Shown piece after piece: positions 57,872-64,000 of a stretch of 64,000 nt of DNA. A model generated the notes under the pieces. That model worked only from the letters and a program-made list of their open reading frames with translations, did not search any database and was not told the DNA's origin. Positions within the stretch are counted from its first letter, which is position 1; every line of letters begins with the position of its first letter. The stretch comes from Terebella lapidaria (taxonomy: Eukaryota > Annelida > Polychaeta > Terebellida > Terebellidae), in contig OX424563.1 in NCBI GenBank assembly GCA_949152475.1, forward strand, positions 5,863,001-5,927,000. Reading direction: 5' to 3'. The translations under genes were made by a program, and so were the position numbers.

Positions 57872-60800
57872 ATGCTGACATTGCTGCTACTGCTGTGCGC
57901 ATTGTCGACATCAGCTCACGGAGTGGACAAATTACAGTTCAACGACGCTAAACACTTGGATAGCGTCCAACGTGCCGAACAAAAACAGGACAAAAATAGT
58001 GCTGACACACATGCGAAGCACCAAGGTATGTTGTTGACATTGGTACGAAATGTTTGAGTTGAAGTATGACAGTCATGTGATGCTTGTTAGAGTCATATCA
58101 CAATCAGTGGATGGTGTCATTGGCCTCAGCATGTGTTCTCTCATCAACCGGCTATTCAGTGATGAAGTCAGTGATTTATTTCCTTACAATACACTCAATT
58201 AAGCCACCATTATAATACAAACAAACGATGAGCTCACAGTTAAGTATCGCATCTTTGTCAGGGTCCAATTGCTTCCAATGCCACTTATTGATTCATCCAA
58301 TTTTACCCCGAAAGTTGACAAACATGATGTGATATTCACGTAACAATTCTATTCTACCCAGTACAAAGCTACTGTTCCAGTCATTGATCACATCATAGGT
58401 TTTATACGGGCATGAATCACACAGCCATTGATTGGTGCGGGCTGACAGCTGGCCCGGGGACAGGTGTGACAACACGCCAAGGTCAAGGTCACTACTGGGC
58501 GATATTGCCAGAACTGTCATATATATTGTGTTTTGATTGTGAAAACACACACATATTATATCAGAGGAGTATTACAATGGTTTAGGTATACTTGAAAGCA
58601 TATCGGATACTGAATTCTAAGGTGGGGATAATTAAATCGGGATGCAAGTATTGCCCACATTGTGTACATGGGTTTTCCAAGAGGTGGGAATCTGGGGAAA
58701 AATGGATTTATGGACATAAAAAAATGTAGAAATTGAACGTAATAATCCATATCTGTAATAAACTTGACTTCAATGATTCACTTGTACAATTATAGACGTA
58801 TTGGTCTTTTGATATACACGTACCATCAGACTATCTATGCTGGAGCGATTATCGAGGCCCAATGATATACACAGGCCTGCATATAGCCTACATTCAAAGT
58901 AGACCTATTGAAGGAACATATGTCAAGTACACACTCAATTGTCTGTTATTTTATTGGAAACCATTGTGCTGTGCTCATATTGTCACATTCCTATCTCGAT
59001 ACTATTTTAGCATATGTATCGTGTAAATATCATGAATATGTTGTACTTGGTATATTCTACCCGTACTAACGTGTAGCGCTAGATCATGTAAATGTATTGT
59101 GTGTAGCTGCTGACTAAAAACGAAATCGTATGGGGAGTTGTTATAAATTACAAGAGTAATGTGTGTTTTCTGAAACACACACATTTTCTGAAATTTCGAC
59201 TTGTTGTTTAATGCCACACTTGTTTGATATCGCCAAACAACACCTCACTCCCATATACAATACGTTTTGTTAAGTTTGGCAGATCACAGTATTAAAGCAG
59301 TAGAACAGTTCACACGTGATGCTGTGTACACAACGCTTGTTAGAACTGCCTTCGTCAGTTATCATAACAGACGCAGTTAATGACCTGTTTGCAAATCAAT
59401 TGTTTATACTTGCAGGTGGTTTTGGAAGCACGCCATTATGTAAACCGGGACAAACAAAGCCACATTTTATGTACAGCTGTAAATATGCTCTATGCAGTGG
59501 GAGTTTAGGGCACCCCGTGACCAGAAACTGCCCGCGCGGCAAGGATTACGATAAAAACACCGGTCAATGTTCCATAGACGAGCCACGGTGTAATGACAAC
59601 ACGAAAAACGTGTTCCGCATCATCCGCACAAAACGGGCGCTAGAGGACGAGAACGCGGGCAGTGGAGCGAATACGGTAACAGAGAGTGAGGATTCAGGTC
59701 CCGGCCCGGACGACAGCGGCTCAGGGATCCCGCCTACAGCCGTCCCTGAGACTCCAGATAGCGGCGTAACTGTGGTGGAGGCGGGACAAGGAGGCGTAGT
59801 GACGAGCACATCAACCCCAGAGACGTCGAAACACCCGACCACCCAACAGGCCAAGATGTCAACTGGTGTCATGGCAACCAACGCCACAGGCGCTCCGACC
59901 ACTGCGGAGCAGACCACGACCGCTACAACCGTCAAAGCAACAACACAGGAAATAGTCATTCCCGGAGATCCGGATACTCCACCATATGTGATAATAACGG
60001 AACCGCCGAGCGACGTCACTACGACAAAGAATATGACCGTAATCGGTAATTATGTTTTGTGTAATTGATACTGTCATTACATCGACCTTTCCGTGTGTCA
60101 TCAAACTTGTCTTGAACTAGATATATTTTAATGAAAGGAGCTGATGATGAAACAGAACGTTGATAATCTTAGAGATTAACAAACGTAATGATGAATGATC
60201 CCATTTATGAATGTTTTCCCCTGGTGTCCCAGAACCAGCAGACAAAAGCGCTAAGACCGGGGCGATTATCGGCATCATAGTGGCTCTAGTCGCTGTGGTC
60301 GTCATCATCGTCGTCATCATTGTCCTCGTCAAGAAGAAGAAGATAAACGTGGGATCAGCCAAACTGCCAGTCAAACGGTGAGGCGGGCTTGAAACATATT
60401 GTCTTACAAATGCAGGACCTACACCAGCGCACTGGAGGTTGTGTTGTTTTTACACCTGAGGAATGAAGATTTCCGCCTACTTCCAATTCCGCTGCTCTAA
60501 CTCGATTATGCTTTATGGTTTGGAAAGGGATTTGTGTACAGATGAATATCGGTGTAAAATTCACTTAGCTCATAATCATACGACCTCCATGCTGAATACA
60601 TGGTGAATCGTTACAGAAAGAAGAAGATAGTGACCCGGATGGAGAACCCTCAGTACGGCCACCCCCAGACTTACAGGTTCTCCTCAGACTCCACCCTCCA
60701 AGTCGGATCCACGGTAAGGATCCATGTCCATTTTCCTCCCTCGACAGTTTGTCCACTTGATATAGATCTCTACGTGTATCTTCCAATCCATTTGGTTGCA

Positions 60801-61594
60801 TACTAGATAACCCTGATATAGGCGCTCAGGTATGCAGCAAAAAGTTGTATAAATGATGCCAAGTATCAATATGTGTTGATCATTTCAACCTGTGTTTTTT
60901 TCGATATTGATCCACTCTGTACGCGTTAACACCTGTTTGTTGCAGTCTGCGACACTGACAAAGTTCAACAACCCTAACCTTGGAGACACCCCGTTGCCGA
61001 AGGTTCTACAGACAGACAGCCCGGGTCGCCAGCGCCAGGGATCGCTCCCCCGGTCCATAGCCTCCCGTCGGGACAAACGCAAGGCCCCCGCCCCACCCAA
61101 CCCGTTCGGAGACCTCGTGGATGATGATCAGGACGAGCTCTACGAGAAGGTACAGTAATCGCAGCGGCACCGTTTTGAACGATACTACAGTCTACATTGG
61201 TATACAATCTTTAACATATTAAACACTATGTAGATATAGCGATTAATCTTTTCACCGAGAACAGGCGAGTCACGGCAGCATGGAGTTACAGACGTTCACG
61301 GTTCAGAACGAGAACGCTACCGAGGCAGACGACAATGACAACGAGCCGTCGTACCCTCTACTGAAGAAAGGCGACAAGGATACAGCAGATAAAGGCTCCT
61401 CATTGGATAACGGCAAAGTGAAGAAAGCGCGTGCGCCGCCAGCACCGGACACTCCAGGGGGCGCTGATGACAGCTTAATACAAAACGCCGACAAGCGGAA
61501 GTCGTCTGCCAGCCAGGACAAAGCGTCAGCCGACTTCACGATGGACGAGTATGACCTGACTAATAACCCGTTCTTCAGCAAAACGAACGACTGA
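57872..61594 (+). CDS. type I membrane protein with chitin-binding domain and NPxY/NPF tail, 519 aa
   Basis: Six exons: 57872-58025, 59416-60045, 60233-60377, 60617-60713, 60946-61149, 61265-61594; GT-AG introns and phases give exactly 520 codons. The start was chosen at the ATG opening a classic signal peptide (MLTLLLLLCALSTSAHG); an in-frame ATG at 57731 would add 47 residues. Residues 60-110 hold six Cys with peritrophin-A/CBM14 spacing (C60, 73, 78, 90, 103, 110; NCPRGKDYDKNTGQC), so chitin or related glycan binding is likely. A furin-type RTKR (122-125) follows, then a Ser/Thr/Pro-rich mucin-like stalk to about 260 and a membrane helix 271-294. The tail has KKKK, NPQY (320-323), PNPFGD (394-396), two short proline motifs (KAPAPP, RAPPAP) and a terminal NPFF. 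NPxY binds PTB and clathrin adaptors; NPF binds EH domains. This suggests an endocytosed surface receptor. I do not recognise a named orthologue. Confidence 0.88.
58026..59415. other. intron 1 of the chitin-binding receptor gene
   Basis: A 1.39-kb intron with donor AAG|GTATGT and acceptor CTTGCAG. No exon-like or repeat structure is recognised inside. Confidence 0.7.
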
Positions 61595-62905
61595 TCTTAA
61601 ATCTGAATGACATTCACGATAATTGTTAGTTCTATGTTATCGAAGGAAGGCTATGATATCACTGTTTTTGCTTGGTGCTAGGTTGAATTTGGCTTTCAAA
61701 CAACGTTTTGTCGTATATACACGGCCTGCTAGTTCAAAACTTTCGCCAGAATCATGCTTACTTGCCTTTCCTTTCCGTATGGATAAACAAACTGGCGTGG
61801 GTTTTCAATCCATGCTGAAAGTTTACATTATGACCTGATGACTGTGTGATATGTCATGATGTGTCGTTTGAATTGCTATAAGCCCACATAATGTGTTATG
61901 TCTTCCACATAATAGCTACATAATGTGTCTGTATTTCAACGCATGGCTGTATACACGTGAATGTAATGTCATCCTTCTCCATCCTTGTCATCTACCGCGG
62001 ATGTTTATACAGAGTAGCATGTGTGCTTTACACGAATTGTGAACTGAAAGTTCTGATATGATAATTTTGTATTGTGTGATTTCTGTACCCGAGCAAATGC
62101 TTGATATGAAGTCAGTGAAATATGTGTATTAGAATGAAGTTAAAGCTCTACAATATTCTTAATATATATGCGTCTCGTTTTGATGTCCTATATTGCTCAG
62201 CTCTAAGATATGCCATTGCTTATGCAGAGTTTGCTATTGACACTCTTCCTCAAAAGACATTCCATGCAGGTCAATACGGTGTAAGTAACACATGGGTTTT
62301 ATGTGTTTTATACATATTGGAAAAATTGTAGTCAACTGCTTATTGTAGATGTTTTACGAATTTATGATTGTATTTTAATGATGACTTCATGCCCTATTGA
62401 TGGCTTTGTGTAAACACACTGGGACCAATACGCCTGACTCACTGTTCACGTTATTGTGTGGTCAAATTTTACTGCAATGGATGAGTATAAAATAAATAAA
62501 CTTCGGTTATACCTCGATTGCACCTGTTTGTTTTCTTTCTTATTTGCGACACCGGGTTTTAGCATCAGTTTCTCACATATATTCTATCAGTTCAATTAAA
62601 CTATTTCAGCCAGTATCACAAGATTGTGACGTCAGGACTTGATTCACCGGAACGATCCGAAAAACACGGCACATGTTTAGACGATAATGTTTCATACGCA
62701 ACAAATTGATACAAACTCACTGACCAGTTTGCTAGTGATAACAAAAAAGAACCTCCTGAAATTCGTGTTTCCGTATTGTAGTAGTTTTCTGACCGGAACT
62801 AGACTATTCCTCAGTTGTCTATCGAACAGCATCACTGGGGAGTAGCTTGCCCATGCGTGTACTAATTCCTACCCGCGATCTGTGTTTTACCTAGATTGAA
62901 TGCAG
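61595..62905. other. 3' UTR and downstream flank of the chitin-binding receptor gene
   Basis: No further coding exon is recognised; a 69-codon frame at 62122-62331 has no known resemblance. The AATAAATAAA run at 62491-62500 probably ends a 3' UTR of about 0.9 kb. Confidence 0.55.
62491..62500 (+). terminator. polyadenylation signal candidate of the chitin-binding receptor gene
   Basis: Two overlapping AATAAA hexamers about 900 nt after the stop at 61594. Confidence 0.5.
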
Positions 62906-63289
62906 TCCGTTCAAAAACCTAATTTAGCTTTAGGACAAACCTGTTTTTTCGAACCAGATTTGAAGCAGGTTCAAATGTGGGTTGAACACATAGACGAATA
63001 GCCGAATCCACCCAATAAGTTTTACAGTATATTTTTTGTCCCCAGTGGTCACTGGGGAGAAAATTGTCCATGTGCAGACCAAATATTACCGAGTTGAGCC
63101 AGCGAGGATATTACTTATAGGTTATGTCGCAAACTTATAATACTATACAGAAAACATACACCACGGTGCTTCGTAGAGAAGTGCAACAAAAATCACATGT
63201 CAAAAAGAATAGGTAACACACAGCCATACAATACAGCCGCCTCAACTCGGTTTTATTTGGTCTAAAGCTAAATTAGGTTTTTGAACGGA
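62906..63289. mobile_element. TIR element, about 384 bp
   Basis: The ends are inverted repeats of about 30 bp: TCCGTTCAAAAACCTAATTT at the left and AAATTAGGTTTTTGAACGGA at the right, continuing with TAGCTTTAG / CTAAAGCTA. Further inside, GACCAAATATTACCGAGTTG (about 63077) has an inverted partner near 63245-63262. No target duplication is visible and no coding capacity. Confidence 0.7.
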
Positions 63290-63526
63290 TTTCTCATCAA
63301 ACAATGAACAAACATGTTTACATGTGAACCAACAAACATGTGAACAAACAAATTATTCTAAACCAATTTTGAAAAGGTTCTTATAAACATATTTCCCATA
63401 TTATATAAAAACCATGTTTATCCAAGCCAGGTCACTTCGTGTAGCACGCCTGGTAGCAATAACATCGTGCAGAGTGTACAACCAAGCCTGCTAATTTATG
63501 CGTAGGCCTACACAGTAACTGGTATA

Positions 63527-64000
63527 ATTAAGGCATTTCGGCAGAAATGCCTTTATGGTTTTAGCAGAATTTTTTTTTTTTTTTTCTTCTTCCGCCACTT
63601 TTGGTTTCCAGACGATAACTTTAGATTGCCTTGACGGATCCTCGTCAAATTTTCACCACAAGTCAGAAATGATATGTGGAAGAACCCTATTCTTTTTGAG
63701 CCGGATCCGAGGTCCGTGAGGTCCGTGAGGATGAAATCAAGGCTAATTTTGAGACTTGGTTTCCGGACGATAACTGGAAAAATATTTACGCAATAGTTGC
63801 AGAACTCTGCATGGAGGTTCATATGCCACCAGGGAAGAACCCTATTGATTTTGGGATCGATCCGTAAAACGACCTTTGACCTAGAGGTCGAAATAATTTT
63901 TTGCTGATTCATCCTTGAGGCTTCCTGCATATCTCAGAAACCGTGCATCGTAGAGCGAAACGGACGTTATTTTCGGACTCGTCGCCCTAGACAAACATCT
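63527..64000 (+). repeat. second repeat family, uninterrupted copy, runs off the window
   Basis: Starts with AATTAAGGCATTTCGGCAGA, which forms a hairpin (AAGGCATTTC / GAAATGCCTT), then GGTTTTAGCAGA, a T-run, CTTCTTCCGCC and GGTTTCCAGACGATAACT, followed by a second GGTTTCCGGACGATAACT-like block and GACCTTTGACC. It is the uninterrupted counterpart of the split copy at 14040-16492. Confidence 0.75.

Noticed and set aside
59316-59415. Upstream extension of the second exon of the chitin-binding receptor to an ATG at 59316
   Set aside because: A clear acceptor at 59414-59415 and the phase-matched signal-peptide exon at 57872-58025 explain the start better.
62960-62990. tRNA-like GGTTCAAAT motif
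   Set aside because: No matching A box or cloverleaf around it; it lies inside a TIR element.
1-64000. Retroelement, LTR or virus-derived coding remnants
   Set aside because: Looked for reverse transcriptase, integrase, capsid or envelope-like frames and found none; repeats here are hairpin-ended or TIR elements without proteins.

Overview
The window looks like nuclear DNA of a lophotrochozoan animal, most likely a mollusc. The evidence is spliced metazoan genes (a SorCS/sortilin receptor, short secreted PGRPs, TRP-type channels, a chitin-binding membrane protein), AT-rich introns and intergenic DNA around GC-richer exons, and many repeats that resemble the tandem-core, hairpin-ended 'pearl'/Helentron-derived elements described from bivalves. 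The species is not certain. I saw no rRNA, convincing tRNA, CRISPR array or retroelement coding region.

Layout. (1) 3.7-12.9 kb, minus strand: a complete 23-exon SorCS-type VPS10 receptor whose exon phases all close to 1128 aa. (2) 16.8-28.7 kb: a divergent pair of peptidoglycan recognition protein (PGRP) genes. The minus copy is complete (4 exons, 194 aa). The plus copy has three recognisable exons but no first exon that I could find. Two exon ends of the plus copy have each expanded into a minisatellite: about 39 x 71 bp copying an exon end with its 5' splice site, and about 16 x 49 bp copying the last codons and stop. (3) 32.1-56.0 kb: three paralogous TRP-superfamily channel genes, each with one coding exon and a splice acceptor just before the ATG (gene 1 minus, gene 2 minus, gene 3 plus). 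Genes 2 and 3 share short, almost identical DNA tracts within otherwise diverged genes, which suggests gene conversion. A palindromic CRE plus TATA box at 43.39-43.41 kb with outward-facing 5' splice sites may be a bidirectional promoter for genes 2 and 3. (4) 57.9-61.6 kb, plus strand: a six-exon, 519 aa type I membrane protein with one peritrophin-like chitin-binding domain, a furin site, a mucin-like stalk and a tail carrying NPxY and NPF sorting motifs.

Repeats fill the rest. The main family has left and right hairpin ends and a 134-bp tandem core packed with AGGTCA nuclear-receptor half sites; copies lie at 2.4, 14.1, 18.6, 19.3, 20.9 and 36.4 kb. One copy has landed inside a second repeat family whose uninterrupted form is visible at 63.5 kb. 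Several TIR elements (5.4, 45.6, 46.9, 50.1, 62.9 kb) and two very short palindromic insertions with about 8-bp flanking duplications (27.4 and 56.6 kb) complete the picture.

How the genes relate: the PGRP pair points to peptidoglycan binding and cleavage in innate immunity, the chitin-binding receptor to surface or endocytic recognition, the SorCS receptor to protein sorting, and the TRP trio to sensory or ionic signalling. They are neighbours, not an operon. Linked function is only supported within the PGRP pair and within the TRP trio.
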